Notes under the pieces: model-generated
Database searches by the model: none
What the model was told of the DNA's origin: nothing
What the model saw: only the letters and a program-made list of their open reading frames with translations
Position numbers and translations under genes: made by a program
Shown here: in pieces, positions 24,558-32,695 of the stretch
Numbering within the stretch: the first letter of the stretch is position 1
How the letters are laid out: each line of letters starts with the position of its first letter
Assembly: GCF_902728235.1 (NCBI RefSeq)
Contig: NZ_CACVBO010000001.1
Location: forward strand, 2,194,001 to 2,258,000
Direction: 5' to 3'
Length of the DNA: 64,000 bases
Source of the DNA: Lentimonas sp. CC4
GTDB lineage: Bacteria > Verrucomicrobiota > Verrucomicrobiia > Opitutales > Coraliomargaritaceae

Positions 24558-27500
24558 TTACTCAAAGACTTCCCGCAATCGGTAGAACTCCGCCTGATTT
24601 TCGCGTTCGCCGGAGAGGATAGTTAGCTCTGTTTCGTTTCCATCGCCTTCGATCTCCGACATGCTGGGGACTGGATCCCATTGGCTCAGGTTGGTCGAGT
24701 ATTCGACTACAAAGCGCCGTCCGCTTGGCGGGGTGAAGGTCATTGTGTTGAATTCTTTGAGGTTCAGTCCTAGATCGATTCGTCGTTTCTTGGCACCATC
24801 CGGGTCTGCCCAGATCAGTGCAGCAGCGAGTAAGGTGAGCCCTTGATCGGTTAGGGAGTTATTGACATAGCGCATAAAGAATCCCACGCGGCGCGCGGGT
24901 GCTGTAAAGTCATCGGCCATTGCGTCGCCTGTCTCATAAGCGAATACCAGCGCTTTGGTTGTGTCGGTCGGTAGTGTTGCCACGGATACGGAAGCCCCTG
25001 CCGGAGTGCCCCAGGAGACATTGCTTGCTTGGGTCAGCGCTGCGATTGAGTTCCCGCTTAGGCCGCCTGCCGTTGGGTGCTCAGGTTGTTGTATGGTTAC
25101 GGTTGCGGCGCTCGTGAGCCCGAAGTCTCCAGACTCAGTGAATGCGAGGTCGTCAAAATCTGTGTAGGTAGCGCAGACGAGGCCAGCGCTGGTATTACGG
25201 AAGGCGCCTCCTGTTGAGCTGGATCCAGGGACGAACACGACGTCGATTCCATAGGTGTCGGTGAGATTGCCAGCATCCACATTGCGCAGCACGATCTCGA
25301 ATCCGAGTGCTCGCAATTGATTGGCGAGGTAAGTCTCAGAGGGGTTTCCGCGTGTGATGAATAAGACGCGCGTGCGGATCGGTTCGTCGGACTCCCCAGG
25401 GCTGTCGGGACCTGCAAAGTTGCCGTCGATTCGTTGTCCGTTGCCGAGACCTGGTTCGCTGATGTTGCGGCGATGTAGCCCCATGCCGCTACTCGCGATG
25501 TGGAAGTAGTTGTCACCTTGCGTCTCAAAGACTCTGCCACGTCGAGCTCTCGGGTAGAGTAGGGCGTCGGCACCTGTATCGGTGAAATCATACCAAGCCA
25601 CTGTGCCATCGGCAGCGATCACTCCCTTCAGAGCGGCATAGCCATGGCGATTATCACTATCGATGGTTAAAAACAAGCGGTCGCCTTGTCCGGCCATGGC
25701 ACCATATTTGATAGCAAAATCGCTTTCAAACCATTGCTCCAGTTCGGGGGCGTGCACTGCGAGAATCAATTCGCGGTCTAGGATTGTATCAAAGGTGTCG
25801 CCTCGGTCAGACGAGAGAAACAGGTCGCCATTTTGGTGCCCCACTGCGAGATAGACTGGGGCTCCGGGCGCGCTGTAGAGTGGATCATCGATTGCAGGAA
25901 CCCACGCTGCGATGGCGCGTCCGGTGCCGTCGCCTGACGCTTGGATCGTGCTGATCTTCAGCCATGTCGGATTGCTGGCTGTGGCTGCATTGCTGACGCG
26001 GTAGGTGCCGTCGTTTTGGAGCACATAGATTGTGCCGACTTCGCGTGGGTCGGCCACGACTTGACGAATCGATAGATCGCCACCGCCGATGCGCTGGAAT
26101 GTTTGTTTGTCCACGCCCTTCATTAAGGAGAGAAAATCGGTGGTCCGGTAGAGGCCTTTCTCAGTCGCGACATACAGCACGCGTGGATCATTGGCATCGG
26201 CTACGATGCTGTTTGGTCGAGAGCCACGCGCTTGCTCGCCGCTCCAGTTATGGATCATTCCGTTGAGGCCAGTATTGCCGCCTCCAATGGTCACCCAGTC
26301 GCCATCCCACCCGCTAAGATCGCTGTTGAGACGGCGCGCGTAGACGCTGCCAACTGCCCATGATACGCCGCCGCCATAGGCACCTGAACCACCTGCGATA
26401 AGGTAGTGACCATCATCGGATCCATGGCCTGTGACTTCAGCTAATACCAGTGAGCGATTATCATTGAGCCCGTTCGGGCCTTCACGCTTCCAAGTGGCGC
26501 CGCCATCGAAGCTAGTGACCAATCCATTGTCGGCTTGTCCTTGTGCGACAAATGATGCCTTGCCGACCATGTCCCAGTTGAATGTCGAAACGACACCGCG
26601 TGAGCGATAAGTTCCATCGCCTACGGCCTCCGTCCACATTGGCTGCCAACCAGTTAAATAGTGGTCGCCGTCATCGAGCGCATAGAGTCCCTCATCGGAG
26701 GAGACCCATGTCTGGCGTGCCCAATTTGCAGGCGTATAGCCGTAGTTGCGGCAGACGGCGTTGGTGCCTTTCCAGCCATGGTCGTAGTTCCACTCCGTGC
26801 CGGGTGTTTTATTGAATATTTTTGTCCATGGTTGAAGTAGGGCAAAGGTAGTCTCAGTGGTATCCCACTCAAGCTCTGCTTCGAAGAGGCCGCGATTCCC
26901 TTGTGAGATGCCTCCGACTAGTAGGTGAAAGGTATTACCCGTATCACGCGGATCCGTTCGTGGACGCCAGCACTGCGCATCGGGGCCGACTTCTCCTTCG
27001 AATCCGGAGAGCTGCGTCCAAGTCGAGGCCGCGCTGCCGAGGTCGGCTTTTCGGGCAGCAAAGATGGCGTAGTTGTCGGTGCTGGTTTCAAACGAAGCGA
27101 TGACGAACTGAGCGTTGCCTGCGAGGCAAACACCTTGCGATTGTGCGGATGGCGTATCAGGAGCCTGAGCGGGGGAGGCGATGGGAGACCAGGTTAAGGT
27201 TTGTCCGCTGATAGCGCCTCGAAAAAGTCCGGCTTCTGAGCTCAGGTAGATGTCTCCGTTGCTAGGGTCGACCTCGATGTCAAAGGTGTTACGCGGGCCT
27301 TCTCCACTGGTATAAGTGGAGAAGGTCCAAGTCGCGCCACGATCGAGCGAATAGGCCATGGTGTAAGGACCCTCTTCATTCTGGTCGACTTCGCGTAACT
27401 GGTTCTGAGTCTTGTTTGCCCAGCCATTGCCGATGTAAATGCGGTCAGTGTCGACAGGGTCGATTGCGATTGCAGCGATCGCAGCAATGGCTTTGCCTTC

Positions 27501-27917
27501 GCCAAAAGTCGGATCGTAGCGCCAGGTGAGGCCGCCGTCGTCGGAGATGTCGAGACCACCTAGGCCGACACTGTAAACGCGATCACCATCTTGCGGGTCG
27601 ACTGCTGTGACCCATTTCATCAAATGGTTTTGTTGACGCGCGCCAGTTGGATTCCAAGTTGCACCATAGTCGCTTGAGATACTGGTGCCTTCCATATCAG
27701 AACTGAAAAACAGCTTACCTGGACCCGTAGGAGAGGCATCGAAGTGAATGCCCTGAACCTGTCCACCGCCGCCGGGATTTCGACTTTCCCAGCCAGCCTG
27801 CGTGGTTGTCGGGGGGGCTAAAACGAATAACAAAAATGATGCGAATACGTGAAAGAATCTAGATGTCGTCGTAGGAGCCGTCGATCTTTTGTCGGGTGAT
27901 TGGGTATTGCGTGGCAT
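24558..27917 (-). CDS. giant secreted BNR/propeller protein (sialidase/GH74-like)
   Basis: 1119-aa exported protein. A basic N-terminus plus FFHVFASFLLFVLAPPTTTQA is a signal peptide. It contains many Asp-box-like turns (SSDYGATW, SDDGGLTW, SLDRGATW, SFDGGATW, SSDRGDTF), which indicate one or two seven-bladed propellers as in sialidases, GH74 and VPS10 proteins. Residues 880-1070 form another domain with a ThuA or glutamine-amidotransferase-like look (RVLFITRGNPSETYLANQLR). The C-terminus RRFVVEYSTNLSQWDPVP with EFYRL is a beta-module common in exported verrucomicrobial proteins. Its N-terminal blade is shared with the protein at 45722. Catalytic activity is unproved. Confidence 0.75.
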   Translation of the reverse strand: MPRNTQSPDKRSTAPTTTSRFFHVFASFLLFVLAPPTTTQAGWESRNPGGGGQVQGIHFDASPTGPGKLFFSSDMEGTSISSDYGATWNPTGARQQNHLMKWVTAVDPQDGDRVYSVGLGGLDISDDGGLTWRYDPTFGEGKAIAAIAAIAIDPVDTDRIYIGNGWANKTQNQLREVDQNEEGPYTMAYSLDRGATWTFSTYTSGEGPRNTFDIEVDPSNGDIYLSSEAGLFRGAISGQTLTWSPIASPAQAPDTPSAQSQGVCLAGNAQFVIASFETSTDNYAIFAARKADLGSAASTWTQLSGFEGEVGPDAQCWRPRTDPRDTGNTFHLLVGGISQGNRGLFEAELEWDTTETTFALLQPWTKIFNKTPGTEWNYDHGWKGTNAVCRNYGYTPANWARQTWVSSDEGLYALDDGDHYLTGWQPMWTEAVGDGTYRSRGVVSTFNWDMVGKASFVAQGQADNGLVTSFDGGATWKREGPNGLNDNRSLVLAEVTGHGSDDGHYLIAGGSGAYGGGVSWAVGSVYARRLNSDLSGWDGDWVTIGGGNTGLNGMIHNWSGEQARGSRPNSIVADANDPRVLYVATEKGLYRTTDFLSLMKGVDKQTFQRIGGGDLSIRQVVADPREVGTIYVLQNDGTYRVSNAATASNPTWLKISTIQASGDGTGRAIAAWVPAIDDPLYSAPGAPVYLAVGHQNGDLFLSSDRGDTFDTILDRELILAVHAPELEQWFESDFAIKYGAMAGQGDRLFLTIDSDNRHGYAALKGVIAADGTVAWYDFTDTGADALLYPRARRGRVFETQGDNYFHIASSGMGLHRRNISEPGLGNGQRIDGNFAGPDSPGESDEPIRTRVLFITRGNPSETYLANQLRALGFEIVLRNVDAGNLTDTYGIDVVFVPGSSSTGGAFRNTSAGLVCATYTDFDDLAFTESGDFGLTSAATVTIQQPEHPTAGGLSGNSIAALTQASNVSWGTPAGASVSVATLPTDTTKALVFAYETGDAMADDFTAPARRVGFFMRYVNNSLTDQGLTLLAAALIWADPDGAKKRRIDLGLNLKEFNTMTFTPPSGRRFVVEYSTNLSQWDPVPSMSEIEGDGNETELTILSGERENQAEFYRLREVFE

Positions 27918-28102
27918 GGTCAGGGAGGGAGTTAGGAGGGAAGGGAAGGCGTATTGTGACGCACTTTAAGGAATGAGGGCCTTTGAATGAATTGCAAAAT
28001 AAGCATATATTCAATCGGATAATTGATATTAAAAATCAACATGAAGAATAAAATGTGTTTTATTGATCTGCTTTGGGATGTTCCGATATGAGTTGAGAAT
28101 CA

Positions 28103-28290
28103 GTGTGGTGACGCCGCTTGCGGCCGTCCTGCGTCAGAGTGAACCGATCCCGAAACCGCATGAAAAACTAGCACGCTGGATATGCGCGCAACAGGCTTCG
28201 CCCGTCAAGAGCGCGATCACCACAAGGATCTGTTCTTCAAAGGTTCATCGTGTGGTGACGCCGCTTGCGGCTGTCCTGCGTCAGAGTTAA
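28103..28290 (+). repeat. detached family A REP/BIME copies (one whole, one half)
   Basis: 28103-28225 starts GTGTGGTGACGCCGCTTGCG, continues GTCCTGCGTCAGAGTGAACCG and ends GCGCGATCACCACAA, as in the arrays at 41.6 and 42.6 kb. A half copy with the same head follows at 28251-28290. The orientation is that of the left array. Interiors differ somewhat, so these are older copies. Confidence 0.8.
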
Positions 28291-28320
28291 ACCGACCTCT
28301 TGCATCAGTTTTTCCGGGCA

Positions 28321-28671
28321 CCGTAATGCAATTTAACTGTTCGCCTTAGCGCTGGATCGGTCATGTTCAACTAACAAAATTGTATTATTATGCTTAGGTA
28401 TATTGTTTCATTGGTATCTGTTGTTAGGTTTTTATATATAACAAATTGTGGCTTAAAATGACTATAAATATCAACAGGGAGTATTAATAATGTATTGATA
28501 TTGTTCGTTAAATCATTTGTGTGCCGTTTTCGAATTGGTGTCATCCTAATGGATTCTTTGCTGTTCTATTGGTTGTTAGCGTGTGTTAGCAGCCGAGGCA
28601 GATCCTCTGACCCTGAGATGACTCAATACATCGAAAATTATATTTCTTACTGAAAACAACCCATACAAACA
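28321..28671 (+). promoter_or_regulatory. AT-rich upstream region of the secreted sulfatase
   Basis: No gene is seen. The stretch is very AT-rich and has an 8-bp inverted pair AATATCAA (28467-28474) and TTGATATT (28495-28502) around TATTAATA. This may be a regulator site, perhaps for the LacI protein at 31349, but that is only a guess. The rest of the 754-base gap 27918-28671 holds the REP copies. Confidence 0.3.
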
Positions 28672-31218
28672 ATGCACTCGTTTCATCTACGACTCACCAT
28701 CAGGCGTCTATTATTGATAGGCACCTGCCTCCTCTCAGTGCTCTTCTGCACTCAAGCACTGCAAGCGCAGCAGAAGAATATTATGTTCATCGTGATTGAT
28801 GATCTCGACATGGCACTGAGTGCTTATGGCAACACTACGACGCTTACACCGAATATTGATCGTTTAGCGGCTGAAGGCTTAGTCTTTGATCGAGCATATA
28901 CGAGTGGCACGATTTGCAGCACCAGTCGTAATTCTTTTCTGGCTGGGCAGCGTTTAACGATTGGTAATTCCTTGCGTGATGTCTTTCCTGATATCGTATC
29001 GCTACCGCAACATTTCCGTGAGAACGGTTATCAAACTGCAGGCGTGGGCAAGATCTATCACGACGAAGAGGATACGGATGCACGTGCGTTCGATTTCTGG
29101 GTGAATCACGAATATGACGGCGACATTCAAGGCATTGGCGCATATCAAATTCAGTCGATCGAAGAGCAGGCTGGTGGTGAAGCCGATCATATCATCACAC
29201 GCCCAGGTCGTAATGATGATGATAGCCAATATATGGACGGCATGAACTTCTTAGAGCTAGAAGACTATGTCCTCAATCAGCTAGACCCGACACAGCCTTT
29301 CTTTATCTCTTACGGCATCCATAAACCACATTCGGGCCTGACTTGCCCATCGCGCTACTACGACCTGTATGCAGCTCCCGATGCGAATGGTAAATTACAG
29401 CCGGGCGATCGTGATGATATCACGCTGCCGTATGTCCCATCAGACTGGATCAAGCCAAACGAATGGTGCCTCAATGGTAAAAATGGCGCGACTTATACTG
29501 AGTCGGATTGGCGTTACCTGCATCAAGCTTACTATGCATGCGTGACATGGGCCGACCAATTGGTCGGGCAGGCGCTGGATCTTTTGGAGAGCCGCGGCTT
29601 ACTGGACGATACCTTGATCGTGCTCACCTCGGATCATGGCTTTCACCTCGGTTCGCATGAGCATTTGCTAAAGCATACACTGTTTAACAAAACCGCGCAG
29701 GTGCCGTTCATCGTTCGCCTGCCAGGTCAAGTTGCCGCGGGAGCGCGCACGAATTCGATGGTCGAGTTGATTGATTTATATCCTACCTTTATTGATTGGG
29801 CGGGGCTTCCTGAGCCTGAGCATCCATTGGAAGGTAAGTCGATCGTTTCACTCTTTAGCGAGCCCGATGCGGAAACAAACTATCATGCATTCTTGTTTCG
29901 CACAGACAAAGATCGCGACACTGGGGTGCGTGCCCTAGGCGAGCGTGTGCGCACAGACGAGTATAGCTACATTCGCTACACCCTTCTGGGGAATACGATT
30001 CCATCCGAATTCGAACGCACCTACTATCAGCTCTACAACGCTGTGTCTGATCCAGATGAATATGTTAATTTGGCCTATCAACCCGAGTATGCTGGTTTGT
30101 TAAGCGAGCTGGATCAGGTGCTCGATACACGTGATAGCACACCGGATAGTGAAGTGGGCACGACCCCCGATGCGGGCGGCCCAATCGCTACCGAAGGATT
30201 CGAATCACAAGACCTTGCTGCGACGCAGGAGACTGTGAGCCCAAGTGCATGGACTGAAGCTGGTTGGACTGTTGTGGATGCGGACGACGCGCAGGTCATT
30301 ACCTTCAATGGCCCTGAGGTTGGGAGTGCACATGCCCTCGTGCGCCGTGATGGTTCACTTGAGCGTGGTATCCAGTTAGGTGGCTACGATAGCGCTACGA
30401 TCGTATTTACTGTGAAAGCGAAGAACTATAGCGGCTCTGAATCAGCGGTGCTAGAGTTCTATAATGGTAGCGAGTTGGTCGAATCGCAGACGATTATAAC
30501 CGCCGCAGATACGGTTGAATTTAGCCCGATCATTGTGAGTGTCGTATTCCCAGCTGCAGCGCTGACAGATGATTGCCGAATTCGCTTTGCTTCCTTCGGT
30601 GGCGGCGCGGGTGATTCTATGTTTATCGATGCGATAGAAGTGTATGGAGCATCAGCTGCAGGCTGGGAAGTCTCGGACTTAGGGGAGATCGCAGTGCCTT
30701 CTACCTTCAACTATGACGATGCTGCAGGTATTCTAACAGTGGATACAAACACACTCGGAACGAACAACGCTGGCGACTCCATCGCACTCATGTCGATCGA
30801 GCAGCAAGGCGATCATGTGATGACGGCTCAACTGGGTGATTTCACCGTAGGCAAAGGATCCGCTCGTGCAGGGCTTCTGGTGCGCGCCAACTTGGTCGAC
30901 GCCGAGGCGCCGTATTTTGGTGTCTTTGAAAAGAAGAATGGCCGCATCGTATTTGAGTATCGTCGTGAGACGGATGTCTCGCTCACGCGTGCAGAGTTTG
31001 ATGTCGGCAGTGTCAATACCACCCTCCAGGTCGAACGTATTGGCGATGAATTTGTTGCGCGCTATAAGCTCAACGGCCTAGGTGATTGGATTGAGGCCGG
31101 TCGTTATACATTCGCAGGCACAGTGCCGACGAGTGCCTTCTGGGCAGTCGCGGCATCATCTAACCGCACGGATTCCAATGTTGTGGTGACTGTCTCTGAT
31201 ATCGAAGTGGCCGAGTAG
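28672..31218 (+). CDS. secreted S1 sulfatase with non-canonical CSTSR motif and C-terminal beta modules
   Basis: 848-aa exported sulfatase, iduronate-2-sulfatase-like (QKNIMFIVIDDLDMALSAYG; TSDHGFHLGSHEHLLKHTLF). A signal peptide, RLLLIGTCLLSVLFCTQALQ, ends near AQA. The active-site motif reads ICSTSRNSFLAGQ: C82 and R86 are present, but the third position is Thr (T84) instead of Pro or Ala. Residues 500-848 are two beta-sandwich-like modules (for example GFESQDLAATQETVSPSAWT; RAGLLVRANLVDAEAPYFGV), possibly carbohydrate-binding. A strong terminator follows, then a LacI gene. The exported location suggests desulfation of the polymer outside the cytoplasm. Confidence 0.88.
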   Translation: MHSFHLRLTIRRLLLIGTCLLSVLFCTQALQAQQKNIMFIVIDDLDMALSAYGNTTTLTPNIDRLAAEGLVFDRAYTSGTICSTSRNSFLAGQRLTIGNSLRDVFPDIVSLPQHFRENGYQTAGVGKIYHDEEDTDARAFDFWVNHEYDGDIQGIGAYQIQSIEEQAGGEADHIITRPGRNDDDSQYMDGMNFLELEDYVLNQLDPTQPFFISYGIHKPHSGLTCPSRYYDLYAAPDANGKLQPGDRDDITLPYVPSDWIKPNEWCLNGKNGATYTESDWRYLHQAYYACVTWADQLVGQALDLLESRGLLDDTLIVLTSDHGFHLGSHEHLLKHTLFNKTAQVPFIVRLPGQVAAGARTNSMVELIDLYPTFIDWAGLPEPEHPLEGKSIVSLFSEPDAETNYHAFLFRTDKDRDTGVRALGERVRTDEYSYIRYTLLGNTIPSEFERTYYQLYNAVSDPDEYVNLAYQPEYAGLLSELDQVLDTRDSTPDSEVGTTPDAGGPIATEGFESQDLAATQETVSPSAWTEAGWTVVDADDAQVITFNGPEVGSAHALVRRDGSLERGIQLGGYDSATIVFTVKAKNYSGSESAVLEFYNGSELVESQTIITAADTVEFSPIIVSVVFPAAALTDDCRIRFASFGGGAGDSMFIDAIEVYGASAAGWEVSDLGEIAVPSTFNYDDAAGILTVDTNTLGTNNAGDSIALMSIEQQGDHVMTAQLGDFTVGKGSARAGLLVRANLVDAEAPYFGVFEKKNGRIVFEYRRETDVSLTRAEFDVGSVNTTLQVERIGDEFVARYKLNGLGDWIEAGRYTFAGTVPTSAFWAVAASSNRTDSNVVVTVSDIEVAE

Positions 31219-31242
31219 TTTCTAGATATAGACTCGTTTTCG

Positions 31243-31275
31243 ATCCCTGCACCAAATGGTGCAGGGATTTTTTTT
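31243..31275 (+). terminator. strong terminator after the secreted sulfatase
   Basis: Perfect 11-bp stem ATCCCTGCACC / GGTGCAGGGAT with loop AAAT, followed by a run of T. Confidence 0.92.
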
Positions 31276-31348
31276 ACTAATCCCACGAGATCACTTCCAA
31301 TTCTTTAGAATCTGTTCTATTTCTTAGTGTGCTACCATACCCCAATCA

Positions 31349-32386
31349 ATGAAATCGAAGATATCCATGCAATCAGTCGCCTCTAAGGCAGGCGTCTCGC
31401 GAATGACGGTTTCATTAGCGCTGCGTAATGATCCGCGGATTTCAGAAAAAACGAGAGCGAAGATCGTAAAAATAGCTGAGGAGCTTGGCTACAAGCCGGA
31501 TCCTAAAATACAGCGATTGATTGGTTATTTGCGCGATACGAACCTGAAGGATAATCATTGCACGGTCGCGTATATCGATTCGGTCGATAGTGGAGGCTTA
31601 GTGATCGACTCGTATCTTCATCGGCTGAGGGCTGGTATGAAGGCGAGGGCCGCCGATGTCGGCATCGCATTGGAGCAAATCGACCTAAGAAAGGAGGATT
31701 ATTCCGCGGCTCGCTTGCAGCAAATATTGGTGAATCGTGGGATTTCCGGAGTGATTGTGCTTCCGCCTGCCGAGTCATTTGATGAATTAAAATCGGCATG
31801 GGAGCCGTTTCCTCTAGTGCTCGGGGTCTCTCGTCCCACGGCAGTGCAGGCGCACCGCGTGATTACTGATAATTTTAGCGCAATGAGCCTCGCTGTGAAA
31901 TCTGTCTTGGCACGTGGATTTAAGCGCCCGTGTCTAGTGACGAATGTGATCAATGAAGCACATCAAGCGTATCAAAATACTGCTGCATTTGTTCGCACCT
32001 TACAAGTGAATGAGGCTTCTTCGAGTGCCGAGATGATTTTCTACTTAGACCACCGCGCGCCAAGTGCGGAGCAGGATCGTATTTTTTGTGAGGGCGTGGT
32101 TCAAGGGGGGTATGACGTCGTGATTGTGGATGTGTGTGGTGCGGGTTACAGCCGAATTCGTCAGCTGTTGGCACAGTGTGCTTCAGTTGCCACATGTGAT
32201 ATGAATTTGAATCACACGATTAGCTCGGCAAGTGGGGTCGACCGCAACCCCGAGCGCATTGGAGCAATCATGGTCGAGCAACTGTATAGCGCAATCCAGC
32301 ATAACCATAAGGGCATGCCGAGCACTCCGACTACGACAGCTGTTTGCGGGGAGTGGTTTGATGGCGATTCTTTGTCAGTTTATTGA
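31349..32386 (+). CDS. LacI-family transcriptional regulator
   Basis: 345-aa regulator. The N-terminal HTH and hinge are canonical: SMQSVASKAGVSRMTVSLAL, RNDPRISEKTRAKIVKIAEE, LGYKPDPKIQRL. The rest is a periplasmic-binding-like sensor domain (residues 60-340: GISGVIVLPPAESFDELKSA, VITDNFSAMSLAVKSVLARG) that would bind a sugar. It lies between a secreted sulfatase and a GH5 enzyme and may control both. The ligand is unknown. Confidence 0.92.
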   Translation: MKSKISMQSVASKAGVSRMTVSLALRNDPRISEKTRAKIVKIAEELGYKPDPKIQRLIGYLRDTNLKDNHCTVAYIDSVDSGGLVIDSYLHRLRAGMKARAADVGIALEQIDLRKEDYSAARLQQILVNRGISGVIVLPPAESFDELKSAWEPFPLVLGVSRPTAVQAHRVITDNFSAMSLAVKSVLARGFKRPCLVTNVINEAHQAYQNTAAFVRTLQVNEASSSAEMIFYLDHRAPSAEQDRIFCEGVVQGGYDVVIVDVCGAGYSRIRQLLAQCASVATCDMNLNHTISSASGVDRNPERIGAIMVEQLYSAIQHNHKGMPSTPTTTAVCGEWFDGDSLSVY

Positions 32387-32695
32387 ACCTGCTTTATCGG
32401 ACTTCAGTGTCGTTTTATTGTAAAATGAATGGGGGATTGTGGCTGTCTGTTTTTTGGAGGATGACAGAGATGTTGGAGTGTGTGTGTTGTTTTACAGACT
32501 CGACTTCAGCCTTGTCTAATTCGAGAAACCTCAACCCCCATCTAGTCTCCACCCCTTCAGCTTGAAACGTTCCTAAAGTTTGGGCACACTCTAAAAACCT
32601 AGCCTCTTAGGGGCATTGTCTCCCATTAAAAATGGCGCAACGGTTGATGAGCGTGATACGTATGTCAGGTCGTTTGGGTAGGAATCCAAAAACGC
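32387..32695 (+). other. 309-base intergenic region before the GH5 gene
   Basis: No credible gene. TGAAACGTTCC near 32564 is a CG-centred partial palindrome of the kind LacI proteins bind, but the match is weak. TAGGAA at 32679 is the likely ribosome binding site for the GH5 gene. Confidence 0.3.
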
